Part shown: in pieces, positions 42,925 to 53,756 of the stretch
Layout: each line of letters begins with the position of its first letter
How positions within the stretch are numbered: the first letter of the stretch is position 1
NCBI GenBank assembly: GCA_033239525.1
Contig: BSYO01000004.1
Span: 8,771,410-8,835,409, forward strand
Reading direction: 5' to 3'
Origin: Nepenthes gracilis
Taxonomy: Eukaryota > Streptophyta > Magnoliopsida > Caryophyllales > Nepenthaceae
DNA length: 64,000 nt
Notes under the pieces: model-generated
Seen by the model: the letters and a program-made list of their open reading frames with translations, nothing else
What the model was told of the DNA's origin: nothing
Databases searched by the model: none
Translations under genes and position numbers: made by a program

Positions 42925-44692
42925 CTACCCCACAAGCTGGTCAATGCACCTCGTAGCCCGTTTAGCCTCTTCTTTTAGGCGGGTGTTCTCTTCGTTCAAC
43001 CGGTCGGTCTCCTCCACTAGCTCGGCCACTACATCTTCCCTCAAGTTTGTGTTTTCATCTCTCAGCTTGGTATTCTCCACCTCCAGGCCGGCCAGCACAG
43101 ACTCTAGGGCGATCGCGTCTTCTCGGTGCTCTACCTTTAGCGCCTCCAACTTCGCATCGAGCCAAGTGATCTCCTTATCCATATCGAAGATCACCGTGTT
43201 TCGCTGGCTGAGCGCCTTAGTAATTGTGCCCAAAACTTTATCTGCCTGTGAAAACAATAAGTGTCAGCAAACGGCGAAGTAAAAGGAAAAAACAAGTTAT
43301 AAGAGTTTACATGCCAAATTCTGTGCACCGGCCTTTTTGGCTTGACATGAAACCTTAGTTCTCGCGGCGGAGGATTAGAAATGGAACCATCCTGGACAGG
43401 CCTAGCAACAGCCTCCGCATCAGGCTCCTTCAGTAGCTCCACCGAAAGGTCCTCCATCCCCACTAGCTCCCTAGCGGAGGACTCCTATCTCTCCACAATC
43501 AAGCGAACAGCCTGAGCGGGCTCTTCGGCGACAGTCTCCTTAGTAAACTTAGCACTAACACCAACCGCAGATAGAGACTCTCTGGCGGTTGGTACTCATT
43601 GTGCCTCCTGAAACTCCCCAACAACAGACTCCTCTGGTAATGTAACGATTGATGCAACAGGAGGCACAACAGGCACCTCCTTGGATTTCCCGAATGGTGC
43701 CTTCTCCGGTGGATCAACAGCCCACTCCACTATGAGCTCCGTAGGAGGCCCCAATGGCATCAGGCCTCTCCGGCTGTGATAGGGCCAAAACGACGCAGCT
43801 AGTGGAGGAGCGCAGTCTAGCCCCATAGGCCTCAACGGCAGACTCAACGCTGCCCAGGCTAGAACTATTTCCAACTCTTGAAAGTTGGCCAACCGATACA
43901 CTCCCTGGCTTGGGGGAGGAGGAAGAAGAAGGCATCACCACCGTCTCCGTTGCCGTTCTCTTCACCACTGGATTGTTGGGAGACCCCTTGCTGGGTGGTG
44001 CTCACAAGGGCTCCGACCTTCATCTTCCTAGAAGGCTCTCTCATTTTTTGCTCAGAGGAAGGAGGCCCCTACTTGGCCTTAGCATGGGAGACCAGGTGGT
44101 CTTTCTGAAACTCCACAAGATGGTCTTCCACTAGCTTGAACAGCCACTCCAGGGACCCCATCTCCTCATTAGAAGGAGTCCCAATATAAACCTTGGGCAC
44201 CTTGCCCTACTCCTTAGCCAACGGCGGGGACTCGCCCACACGAATAAAAAAGAACCAATTCTTCCAATTTTTCAAGGAATCATATATGGAGGTACTGACC
44301 TGGAGATCGCCGCATGGGGTCAAGGAGATTCACTCTGCACCCTAATTAAACTTGAAGAGCCTTCTAACCATCATCACCGTCAGCCATCTCAAATGCTGAC
44401 AAAGGAATATGCAGAATGTTCACAAGTACCGCACGTCATTCATGTAGAACTGTGCGATAGGAGCTTGGAGAGCTGTGAAAATCTCCAGCAACTCATCAGG
44501 GATGAGGAGGCGCAACCCACTCATCAAGTGGGCCTCACAGATAGTTACATAGCCTTCAGACAGCAAGAATGCCTTGTCCTCCTTGCCAGGAACTCGAAAA
44601 ATGATCTTCTTAGAGATGTTGTACTCCATGTACCACTCCTTTACATCAGTTTCTCTAAGGATCAAAGCAATTTCTGTAACAGAAGAAGCCAT
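42925..44692 (-). pseudogene. Tat2 antisense gene, 'putative gypsy type transposon' family
   Basis: Reads against the element. ATG 44692 starts a frame with FLLSEGYVTICEAHLMSGLR and LIPDELLEIFTALQAPIAQF. It has the same layout as the FVTVYEHHLRGGLRYP block of Tat1, with only limited residue identity. A later block SLKNWKNWFFFI (near 44250) parallels KNWKD in Tat1. A Pro/Ser linker follows, then a predicted 65-bp intron, then a long coiled coil: 110 codons at 43257-42925 with repeated LRDENTNLRE- and RLNEENTRLKEE-type heptads. Stops lie in the middle third. A TATA-like AATTTAAAG lies about 115 bp upstream (near 44810). The gene family and role are as in Tat1, unknown beyond its occurrence in Tat elements. 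Confidence 0.72.
43246..43310 (-). other. Predicted intron in Tat2 antisense gene
   Basis: Minus-strand donor CAT|GTAAAC at 43310 and acceptor TTGTTTTCACAG|GC ending at 43246, 65 bp, phase 0. It joins the frame ending PVHRIWH to the coiled-coil frame starting ADKVLG. Sixty-five bases is near the lower limit for plant introns. Confidence 0.45.
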
Positions 44693-44961
44693 GGATATAG
44701 AAGTAGTAAGTTAGCACGACACTTAGGGTTTTTCCAAGGGAAGGTGAAGTGGCAGCAATAATGGCGCACGTTTACGAGACGGTTAGCATTACTAGTGTTG
44801 ACACTGCCCTTTAAATTGTCCATCCATTTTATTTGGGCACGGTCAAATCCGCTCCTTTAGTATATTAATTATCGGGATTTGAATTTACTATGTACAGACA
44901 CGTGACCACCTTTTCGATTGATAGGTCGGCTGAGGATGGCGCGTCATTTCAACTCCCACAG

Positions 44962-45297
44962 GTTCTCCGGATTTTGGCATGGACGGTCAACAATTCTGAT
45001 TAACATTTTCTTCATCCGTTCTCTGAATTTTGGCATGAACGGTCAACGAATCAGGTAAACATATCGTTCATCAGTTATTCAGATTTTGGCCTAAACGATC
45101 GGAGAATCTGGTCACCATTTTTTTCATCAATTCTCCAGATTTCGGCCTAGACGGTCAACGAATTCGTTCAATATTTTCTTCAGGGGTTCTTCGAATTTTA
45201 GCCTAGACGATTAACAAGTTCAGTCAACTCTTCGTCTAGAAGTTCTCCAGGCTTTATCCTAGGTGGTCAACGACTATGGTCAACATTTCCACCACCA
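44962..45297 (+). repeat. Tandem array, exact 56-bp period, 6 copies
   Basis: Six units at 44962, 45018, 45074, 45130, 45186 and 45242, each 56 bp with no length change at all, beginning GTTCTCC or a variant and containing TTTTGGCC-AGACGGTCAAC. Units differ by many substitutions yet no indels. It lies just upstream of the Tat2 3' LTR. Confidence 0.9.
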
Positions 45298-45371
45298 ATA
45301 GATCTTAACGAACGCCAGTCAAACATATCCCATCATGAACATGTTAGAAGTCAGAATTCATACCAGCAGCT

Positions 45372-45381
45372 GGGGAGCTAG
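45372..45381 (+). other. Tat2 polypurine tract
   Basis: GGGGAGCTAG immediately before the 3' LTR, identical to the Tat1 tract. Confidence 0.72.
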
Positions 45382-46367
45382 TAATGGGTACACCCATAGT
45401 GGGTTGACCCAAGAAAGAACAACGATCCCGATCCACAATGGCCCATATGCACATCTGGAAGGTTAACGCCTGCCGTTGACCAGACGGAAGGCCAAGGTGC
45501 ACGGATAACAGGCTCCCAAAGACGGTCAACATTTCTATTAACCAGAAGCGCCACAGTAGGCCAATCTAAGAGCAAATCTCATGTGGACTAGGCCCAGTTG
45601 GGCCCACACCTCCGTACACGACCGGCAACGGCTCTCCTCCATGATTTTGTGCCTTCTTAGAAGATAATCTTCACTGTAACAGTCGCCAGCAGATTCAGCG
45701 CACGTCCTATGAGAAAAGCGTCAGATTTTTTCTTCCTGCTTGTGACAAATCCTAGTGGTAACAAAACGTAGAAGGAAATCGATTAATCCCTGGAGCCATT
45801 ACCGCCATTAAAGCTCCATACCAGGAAAGGAAGCAATCCCAATAGAATGCATGAATCAAGCCTTCCTGCCCAAGGAAGGCCACCCAACATTTTATCTATA
45901 AAATCCCTTGGAGTCTTCACTCCATGGCACGTTCACCTCTCAGACTATAAAGGCTCACTTCTCTGCTAAGAAAAAGCTCTCATAAGCTTATGTAGTACTT
46001 TGACAATTCTGAAAACTCCCACGCTTTGAAAACCCTGACTCTCCCTCTCTCACTACATTCTTCGTGAACACAGTGCTGAGAGACAACACTTCTCATGAGT
46101 CGCAGAAAGCTTCTCGCGTCGAGAACCAAACTCCCATCACAGACATACTCTACCTTCTCCTTGCTCTCATCCCTTTTACCTTCTTAAAGTTCGAAGGCCG
46201 ATTACTAATTTGAGCGTCGGAATATTTTTGATGGGAGAATCTTCTGTCGACACCTGACCTCTCGTTTGTTATAGAGGTATGCAGGATCCAAACTCGGAGA
46301 ACGAAATCGGATTCATATGACCATGTTTACCCGAATCTGTTTGAAATTTGGATTCATGAACGTATCA
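45382..46367 (+). repeat. Tat2 3' LTR
   Basis: 986 bp. It begins TAATGGGTAC where the 5' LTR has TGATGGGTAC, a G-to-A change in the terminal dinucleotide. It ends CGTATCA. TATA box at 45897-45904. Confidence 0.92.
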
Positions 46368-46372
46368 AAATT
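46368..46372. repeat. Target-site duplication of Tat2 (right), AAATT
   Basis: Second AAATT copy. Confidence 0.88.
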
Positions 46373-46702
46373 AAATTTAAACTCGTAATAATTTCAATAC
46401 AAACTGGTATATAAATAAATGAATAATATTATTCAATGAATAATATTATTGTGTTCTCAAAACATTTCCATATTCATCAGACAACAAAACACACAAAGGA
46501 GTTGAGCATCCTATCCAAATAGCTGCTCTAATGTGAATCGTAATCTTTTTCACAGCAAGCAAACAAAAGCCACAGATCTTTACTCAATACTCATGATCAA
46601 CAAGGGATGACAGCTACGTTGGCATACGTGTGTGTCACTGTATTACTTGCTTATTTTCAATTTTTCAGCACCAAAAAACAAATTAAATTAAATTAAATTA
46701 AT
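46373..46702. other. Spacer between Tat2 and copia flank repeat
   Basis: No gene. A short repeat AATAATATTATT occurs twice near 46418 and 46440. From about 46660 similarity with the region upstream of 51508 begins in A-rich sequence. Confidence 0.45.
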
Positions 46703-47030
46703 TGTAGTGGCCCATGTTTTCCTATTTTTGGGGTAATCACTTTGGCTCACTTTCCCATATATGCTAACCACCCAAGACATTTTGATAAAAAATATCAATA
46801 TATGTGTAGTAATTAATTTGAATCCTTAAATTTAATACTTAGATTATACACTTATTGCTAAATAGTATTAATACTTAAAAAACTCAAATGAGTAAAATTT
46901 TTTACAAAAATTTGAACTGTTGCAGTTAATAATAATGGCAAAAGGTTAATTTTTGATCATTAACTTATTTTTATATTTTATCTTCAAGTGATGAGTTTTT
47001 AACACGGAAGATTGATTTTAGTTTAACATT
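46703..47030 (+). repeat. Direct repeat left of copia copy 2 (possible 5' LTR)
   Basis: About 328 bp starting TGTAGTGGCCCATGTTTTCC, matching 51508-51817 (GTAGTAGCCCATGTTTTCC) over the full length with many substitutions and a few indels. It ends TTTAACATT, followed at 47031 by TGGTAGCAAAGA, which matches 9 of 12 bases of the Met-tRNA primer site. This fits a decayed LTR, but no target duplication was found. Confidence 0.55.
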
Positions 47031-47042
47031 TGGTAGCAAAGA
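47031..47042 (+). other. Possible primer-binding site of copia copy 2
   Basis: TGGTAGCAAAGA, 9 of 12 matches to TGGTATCAGAGC, right after the left repeat. Weak on its own. Confidence 0.35.
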
Positions 47043-47700
47043 TATTAAAATCTAGACTTTGAACAACTCTGTCATTTTTTTTGCTTACCAATTTTTATAA
47101 AACTTTTAAAGTTTAAATTTTTATAAAATTTTAAAAAAATTAATGTAGAGAATTATTAGGAAATTAGATTTATAACAATTTTATGGTTTTTACATCGATG
47201 TTGGTGTAAAAATAGTGTAGCTTTCACTAGATTTTGAATTCGGGTTAAGCGGGTTGAAACAAACCCAACTGGAGGTTAAAGATGAATAAATGAATATTAT
47301 TTTACTTGCTATTACAATGACAAATAAAAAATTGGACTCCTCACACCATGGCCCACTCGCCTCACTTGACTTTCCGCACATTTGAGCTTGTCTGTAGTGG
47401 GGTTGTTTTTTGCACTGATTCGCCATTTATTCCTGCATCTGGGCCTTGCATGCAAAGCCCTAAGAATCTGGGCCTGGCACGGCCCACACTTTTATTGTTC
47501 GTGAAAATCATTGAAGGGCTATGGGTGAGAAGGCTCGGTCCCAAGTCATGAAGGATGGTGGATAGGGGCGCAACTTTTGTGCTAACTCACACACGTGCCA
47601 CTTATGAAGCATGATTTATTTATTTATACAATATCTTTCATTTCATTTGTATAATATGCATATATGTGTGTGTATATATATATATATAATGTCTAATGAT
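47043..47700. other. Region between left repeat and copia gag
   Basis: AT-rich, with a GC-richer patch at 47330-47560 (CATGGCCCACTCGCC to AGGGGCGCAAC) that does not resemble copia leader or gag and may be an unrelated insertion. A TA/GT run lies at 47660-47690. No recognised gene. Confidence 0.4.
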
Positions 47701-47739
47701 GGAATTAGGTAAAAGTGCATTTATGATAAAATATAAAAA

Positions 47740-48060
47740 GAATAAAGATCAAACTAATTAAAAGAGAAAAGATAAAATTTCTCATCAATCTGACATTAAA
47801 AAAGAATCTAAATACTTCTTTTGTAAAAAAAAAGGATTACATAAAGAAAAATATATCAAAATTTAGAATTGGTTTGAGAAAAAATGTAATCCATTCTTAT
47901 TTATTTCTTATAAATCTAATATGGTCAGTATTTCTTATTATATTTAGTGAATTGATTCTGATTCTATAATTCACATTATAAATTTTTTATAAGGTTTACA
48001 AAACCTAAGAAAGTCGATGAGAAATAAACAAAGTATCTTTTTGAAGAAATAAGATGCGCT
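47740..48060 (+). pseudogene. copia gag end and protease remnant (copy 2)
   Basis: Zinc-knuckle-like segment KYFFCKKKGLHKEK, with the first Cys replaced by Tyr and the His displaced by one. A little further the aspartic protease motif appears as two stops plus IDSDS before IIHI. Then RKSMRNKQSIFLKK and a segment like the loop after the active site. Identification relies on order relative to the clear integrase downstream. Confidence 0.6.
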
Positions 48061-48359
48061 CACATGTGTAAGTAATTAGAACATGTAGTTTGATTTTAAA
48101 CAATAATTTTATTTTGAATTTGGAAAAAAGCTTTTATATTTTAAATTTTTTTAAAAATTTAATATTAGTTTTATATTTCTCTAAATATTCTATTATATTT
48201 TTAAACTCATCTTTTGATTTATTTTATAAGTCTAATTTATTAAAAATAATACATTATCTAATGGTCATTATTAGATAACTTATAAAATAATACTTTTTAT
48301 AATACTATGCACATTATGTTGACATTAAGAGATATGTTATAAACAAATATTTTTTTTAT

Positions 48360-49260
48360 ATTATGGTATCAAAAATTAGGACATATCTTCATTGAAAAAA
48401 TTAAAAAATTAATAAATAATAGAGTATTTAGTACTCTATATTTTACTAATTTTAAAATTTATGTGGATTGTATAAACTTAAAGCAGACTAAGAAGACAAA
48501 GAAAGATATCAAGACGAGTTCAGACATATTAAAAATAATATATATGTATATTTATAATTTAAATATTGACTTACATAATCTAAGATATTTTATCATATTT
48601 ATTAATAATATTTATTATATATGTATCTATGCTTACTTTATAATAAGAGTAAAATATTAAATATTTTTAAAATATTTAAAATTAAAGTAAAAATAATAAT
48701 ATAAAAAATAAATCTAAATCGTGATATTAAATAAAAGTGAAGAATATATTATGATAGATATACTGATTATTGACAAATACCTTATCCATTTGTAAAATTT
48801 TTTTAAGAGCATGGATAGTTGTCCAATATACTATACCTAATTTTCTGAACTAAAATAGTGTAACAGAAAAAATAAACTAAACATTGTTGAACATGGTGCT
48901 TTTGGCAGCTTCAATCTTTCAAAATCATTGTAAATTAAAACTTTTAAAATAACAGTATATATATGAAATCATATTCTAATGAAAATCGTTTCAAAAACTT
49001 TATTTGAATTATGAAAAGGTTAGAAGTTGAGTTTACGACATATACGTGTTTAGTGATGTTTGTCTAAAATAAGAGTTTGTAATCTACAAGGAAAAAAAAT
49101 AGATTCAAGAATCATAAGTGGATATTTCATTAAATATATTGAATAATCTAAATGATACAAATTTTACTATATATCTCACGATACTAGAATTATAGAATCA
49201 ATAAATATAGTATTTCTTCAAAATGACTTGATAAGTGTGAGTAATCGATCCATAAATGTA
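48360..49260 (+). pseudogene. copia GAG-pre-integrase and integrase remnant (copy 2)
   Basis: Begins with a QKLGHISIEKI-like block (read here KLGHIFIEKIKKLINN) and the CxxC zinc residues reduced to CINLKQTKKTKKD. The core similar to SDRGGEYY, PFVKF, NILYLI and DSRIISGYFIKYIE (about 49095-49140) follows. These are standard plant copia blocks. Stops split it into frames of up to 65 codons. Confidence 0.8.
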
Positions 49261-49639
49261 ATTTTTGATAATAATCATTTAGAATTTTAACCTTTTCAAT
49301 TTAAGTGATTGATTAATTATTATACACAACACCATCAAGTTTAAATTGGTGTTGAACAACCAATTGAAATGGTTTCACAAGCTGCTAATATCATTCTAAT
49401 AGATCATGATATTTAAGATTTATCTAAAATAATTGAATAGCATACTTCTATTAAAAATATTGATATAATATTAAGAAAATCTATTAGAATAATAAAATCT
49501 ATAATTTTTAGTGACTATATAATATATCTATAAGAATTTGACTACAATATTAAAATTAAAAATGATCTTAAAATATTTTTATAAGATATAAGTTGTAATA
49601 AATCAAATTTATAGTACAATACTATAAAGAAAGAGATAA

Positions 49640-51130
49640 ATTACATGAGATTAATAAAATCTGAAATCTTGTTAAATTACCTGAATGGATAAAAGTCATA
49701 GGGTGTAAATAAATTTTTAATATAAAATAAGACTCATCAGACAATTTTAAAAGATATAAAGCAAAACTCATTATTAAAAAATTTATTCAAAAGGAATGAA
49801 TTAATTACCCAGATATTTTTTTTACTGTGTCTAAAAAAGATTCTATTTATATAATTTTGATATTAGTTATCTATCTTGATATGAAATTGTAACAAATGAA
49901 TATAAAAAATAAATTTTCTAAATAGTGACATAGAGAAAAAGATTTATATAAAATAATCAAAAGTATTCTCTTTTAATAATGGTGAGCAATTGATATGTAA
50001 GCTTAATAAATTTATATATGAATTAAAATAAGCCTCCTATTAATCGTATTTAAAATTTGATGATATTATCTCTTCATTTGATTTTGAAGATAATATTTTG
50101 GATCAATACATATATCAAAAGTTTAGTTGGAGTAAGATTTATTTCATCATTTTATACGTGGATGATATTTTACTTATATCTAATAAAAAGAATTTATTAC
50201 ATGATGTAAAATAATTTCTCACTGATAAATTTAAAAAGAAAGATATGGATGATACATTTTATATCATTGGAATTAAGATTTATTAAGACAAACTATAAGG
50301 TATTTTAGATTTGTCTCGAGAGACTTAAATCAATAAAATTTTACAGAAAATTCGGATGAAAGATTATTATTAAGTGTAGCACCTATTATGAATGGTGATA
50401 TGTTCAATTGAAATTAATATTCAAAAAATAATTTTGAACGAGAACAAATGAAAAATATTTTATATGATTCTGTTTTTAAAAGTTTGATGTATGTTCAAAT
50501 ATGCACGAGACTTGACATAGCTTATACGGTGAAAATATTAGAAAGATATCAAAGTAATTCAAGTATGGATTACTAGAAAGTTGCTAAAAAAATAATGAGG
50601 TATTTTCAATATACCATAGATAACATGCTATGTATAGATGGACTGACAATTTAAAAGTATTAGGTTACTCTAATTGAACTTCATTAAATATATTGATTTA
50701 CATAAATCAATATCTAAATATATATTTATATTTACTAGTGAAGCTATATCATAGAAGAATCCAAAATAGACCCTAATTGCTATTTTTACAATAGATACTG
50801 AGTTCTTGTTTTAAGGTTATAAAATAACCAATATGAATGAAAATTTTCATATTTGGATTTAAAGTAATGGATTCTATCTTGAGACAATTGAAGATATGTT
50901 ACGACAATTTAGCTATTATTTTATTCACTAAAAATAATAAAAGTAACAGTTAAAATAAATATATTGACATTAAATTTTTAATAATAAAGAACGTATTAAA
51001 GAAAAGAAAGTAGTCATTGAATATATTAGCACTAAGTTAATAATCGCTGATCTATTAATAAAAGGTATGCCACTATTGAGATTCAATGATCATTTAATTA
51101 TAATGAGATTAAGTTTTATTATGTAATTTT
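49640..51130 (+). pseudogene. copia RT-RNase H remnant (copy 2)
   Basis: RT blocks KVIGCK and YKAKLI near 49690-49770, and the catalytic LYVDDILLIS at 50150-50180 with both aspartates retained. RNase H includes a TRLDIAYTV block near 50510 and the IADLLIKGMPLLRFNDH end near 51060. Many stops and frameshifts. Confidence 0.85.
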
Positions 51131-51259
51131 TATTATGTGGACAATGATATTTCTAATAAAATTCTTATTTGTTTATGATATTTTCTAAAAAATTTTTATA
51201 TACATATTAATTGATTATTTTAAAAAATTATCAACGGTTAACCTTAGAATAAATATAAA

Positions 51260-51507
51260 ATTTATTCATTTAATAGCATTACCATATTTAGTTAATATAT
51301 TGAGAAACCTAATATATTATAATATATAAAAGATACTATTTATTTATAAATAACCTATTATAATAATTAATATATTTGTTTCTTAAGAATGTAACCAAAT
51401 AAGTTTTAATTATTGATTAAGAGAAATATGGACCAAATAAAAAAATATTTTTTTCAGTTTTTTAACATAAAAAATTTAAAATTAAATTAAATCAAATCAA
51501 ATAAACA
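51260..51507. other. AT-rich sequence between copia end and right repeat
   Basis: Very AT-rich. 51108-51300 still matches copy 1. No polypurine tract can be recognised before the right repeat. Confidence 0.4.
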
Positions 51508-51817
51508 GTAGTAGCCCATGTTTTCCTATTTTGGAATAACCACTTACACCCACTTTTTCTTGCATAGTGGCCACTCAAGACATTTTATATATGTGTGGTG
51601 CTTAGTTTGAGTACCTAAATTTAATACTCAAAATTTATACCATCATTAAAAAGTATTAATGTTTGAAAGATTTAAACAAATGAAACCTTTACAAAAAAAT
51701 TGAGCTGTTACCGTTAATATTAATGGCGGGAGGCTAATTTTCAATCATTAATTTATTTTCACATTTAATCTTATGTGATAGATTTTTAACATAAAAGATC
51801 AATTTTAGTCTAACATT
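51508..51817 (+). repeat. Direct repeat right of copia copy 2 (possible 3' LTR)
   Basis: About 310 bp homologous to 46703-47030, ending TCTAACATTA. A 14-bp segment present in the left copy (GATAAAAAATATCA) is missing here. Confidence 0.55.
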
Positions 51818-51829
51818 ACTCGCATCTCT

Positions 51830-52135
51830 TCCTACTAAAACAAAAATATAGCTATTCCACTTTGCATAATCTCAAAAATCCAACATGTCTACAAACTGCA
51901 TCACAGAAAAAAAAGAAAGACGCATATTGCAACATCAATCTACTAGGTTATTATTATCAAAATAAGATCAAATTGCCGTTATCTCTCCAAAGAGCTGAGT
52001 TTCCAAAAGGCCCGGTAATCTCATTTATCCCCGATATTCAATTACATGTTTATACCAAGAACCATGCATAGTCACACAATCAAAACCGTAATCATATCCT
52101 CAATTAGGCTAAAGAGTCTTTTTATGTCACTGATG
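51830..52135. other. Non-coding, possible gypsy fragment
   Basis: A 69-codon plus frame without domain. CACAATCAAAACCGTAATCA followed by TATCCTCAATTAG resembles 22190-22230 in the interior of the nested element (CACAATCAAAACTATAATCA), hinting at a related fragment, but the match is short. Confidence 0.3.
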
Positions 52136-52139
52136 GTGT

Positions 52140-52502
52140 TGCGAGCACAAGCTACTGGGGCTCGAATCTCCCCCAAAAGGTGCACCCCTGAGGAAAGAGA
52201 ATCCCCAAACTTATAAGGTAACCCTTGTGGAGCTGCTTTTTCGATATGAGACTCGCAACATTTCTCCCGCCTTCAACGGCCGCAAACTTTGATAGCTGCA
52301 CTCTGTAGCATTTCATTCGGCGGCGCCCGACGCACCGGCAGCAGGTCAACTCATCCGCAGATAGCCCTTTTCGATCAGAACCCTCCGCAGGTAGTCTTCT
52401 CCTGTCCGTAGCCAGTCTCAATAAAAGCACCACCGTTGCGAGTACAAGCCGCCCCAAAAGGTGCACCATGAAGGAGAAGAATCTCCCAAACTTATAAAAC
52501 AA
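52140..52502. repeat. Two short direct repeats in a GC-richer island
   Basis: Segment 52144-52222 (CGAGCACAAGC, CCCCCAAAAGGTGCACC, CCCAAACTTATAA) recurs at 52437-52500 in shorter form (CGAGTACAAGC, CGCCCCAAAAGGTGCACC, CCCAAACTTATAA), about 290 bp apart. A 116-codon minus-strand frame spans it but lacks a domain. It is possibly a fragment of an unidentified LTR. Confidence 0.45.
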
Positions 52503-52504
52503 AC

Positions 52505-52620
52505 ATTATAGAGTTGCATCCCCAGCGTGGAACTCGGGGTAGATGGCTTTTGACTTCTCAAGAAATTGAAATGCTTCACTGTACTTGTGTTTGAGATTCT
52601 TCCAACAGCTCATTACAAAA
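52505..52620 (-). pseudogene. Possible exon fragment, unidentified
   Basis: On the minus strand a 33-codon open piece reads WKNLKHKYSEAFQFLEKSKA and IYPEFHAG before a TAA. It looks protein-like with balanced composition. The helical repeat-like pattern would suit a chaperone or TPR-type helix, but I cannot name it. It may be a fragment. Confidence 0.22.
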
Positions 52621-52774
52621 ACTGAAATTGATAGTTACTGAAATTCCGGAAGCGAATCGGAAAACTCTACTTACAATAACGACTCTTCGTAGGGAAACTT
52701 GGCTATGGTCAAGTAACTGAACATTTTCATTTCACTTCCTTCAGCAAAGCAAGCTTAGCAACCATGAAAGCTCG

Positions 52775-53038
52775 GTGGTTATACGAGCATCCCCAACACT
52801 TAAGTATTTTGCTAAATTTCAAGCTAGCAAATATTGGCAAGATGAGCGGTATGCATCAAATGCTGCTTTTAAGAAAGCAACTATTAGTAAAAACAAGAGC
52901 AGTCAAGTTGTTAGCATTATTGAATATGAAGTACCCTCCCAGACTAGTTTCACTTTTCTTTTGCGGAATGTTGGAATGAATGCAGAGCATCAGCACCCAA
53001 CTCAAAAGAAAGTGAAAATATCAAATCAAATTCTATAA
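52775..53038 (+). pseudogene. Possible plant transposase fragment
   Basis: A plus-strand frame of 87 codons with FAKFQASKYWQDERYASNAA and FKKATISKNKSSQ. The spacing of Trp, Lys-rich and Asn residues is faintly like the C-terminal segment of plant Ptta/En-Spm transposases. No terminal inverted repeats were found. A competing frame of 71 codons overlaps. Low-confidence guess. Confidence 0.22.
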
Positions 53039-53756
53039 AAAAAAATACCCATTGTAATTTCCATCCAAAGCAACAAGGGCGGAAATTCCATTTTGAGGTG
53101 TACCCAAATCTCTTATTTTCCAAAATTGAGAAGAGAGCCAAGGACTATGATCCAGAAGAAAAATGGAAATCCACCCACATGAATAATCCAACTGAATAAG
53201 ACTATCTTACTATAAAGCAAACCATAATGGGAGAAAGGAGGGGGAAGATCAGACAATGTAAATGATTGCACAATTCTTGGAGTGGCATCGAATTTTCTTA
53301 ACTCATTTTTTCATGAAGAATGTTGAAAAGCATACATCATCGTCATCACCATGACCATTTTAGCTAATATAAATCAATACATCAAAAACCTTCCAATCAC
53401 TATATTTCTTCATCATCCCACAGATCGACGACGGATCTTTTGCTCTTCCGTATTCCGTTTAGTATCCCAGGAATCCCCATAAAAGAGAATCAAAGGAAGA
53501 AGGCAAAAGGGGTATGAACTATGAAGTTCAATCCGGAAATTTTGAAAAAAAAAATGTCGAGGCAAAAGAGAAATGAGGGGGAAAAAAAAATGCCTGGCTC
53601 CAACCTGTCTGCCTTTAACCACACAAATGAAGAAGAAAGATGTACAGATATAGAGACGAGAGGGGAGATGGAGAAGAGAACTACATTGCACTGGTCATCT
53701 CTGAATGAAGGAAAAGGACCTTTGATTTACAGAGAGGTAGGTGAGATAATGGTACC

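Larger units (their letters stand above)
38935..46367 (+). mobile_element. Tat2: heavily deleted Tat-lineage gypsy element
   Basis: 7,433 bp, plus-strand orientation, with LTRs 38935-39922 and 45382-46367 (988 and 986 bp) starting TGATGGGTAC and ending ATCA, flanked by AAATT. Its primer site TTGGCGCCGTCTGTGGGAA and polypurine tract GGGGAGCTAG are shared with Tat1. The interior (5.46 kb) has lost nearly all gag-pol. Only a possible gag scrap and the C-terminal third of integrase remain. It keeps an antisense gene on the minus strand and three tandem arrays. It is therefore a deletion derivative that cannot move alone. Confidence 0.92.
47700..51260 (+). mobile_element. Decayed Ty1/copia retrotransposon, copy 2
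   Basis: Plus-strand copia body: gag tail with a damaged zinc knuckle (FFCKKKG near 47820), protease remnant (IDSDS where the family has a DSG core, near 47955), integrase (48360-49260), RT with LYVDDILLISN (50150-50185) and RNase H ending IEYISTKLIIADLLIKGMP (51020-51080). Integrase-to-3' sequence is homologous to copy 1 in opposite orientation. Stops every 20-60 codons make it inert. Confidence 0.9.
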
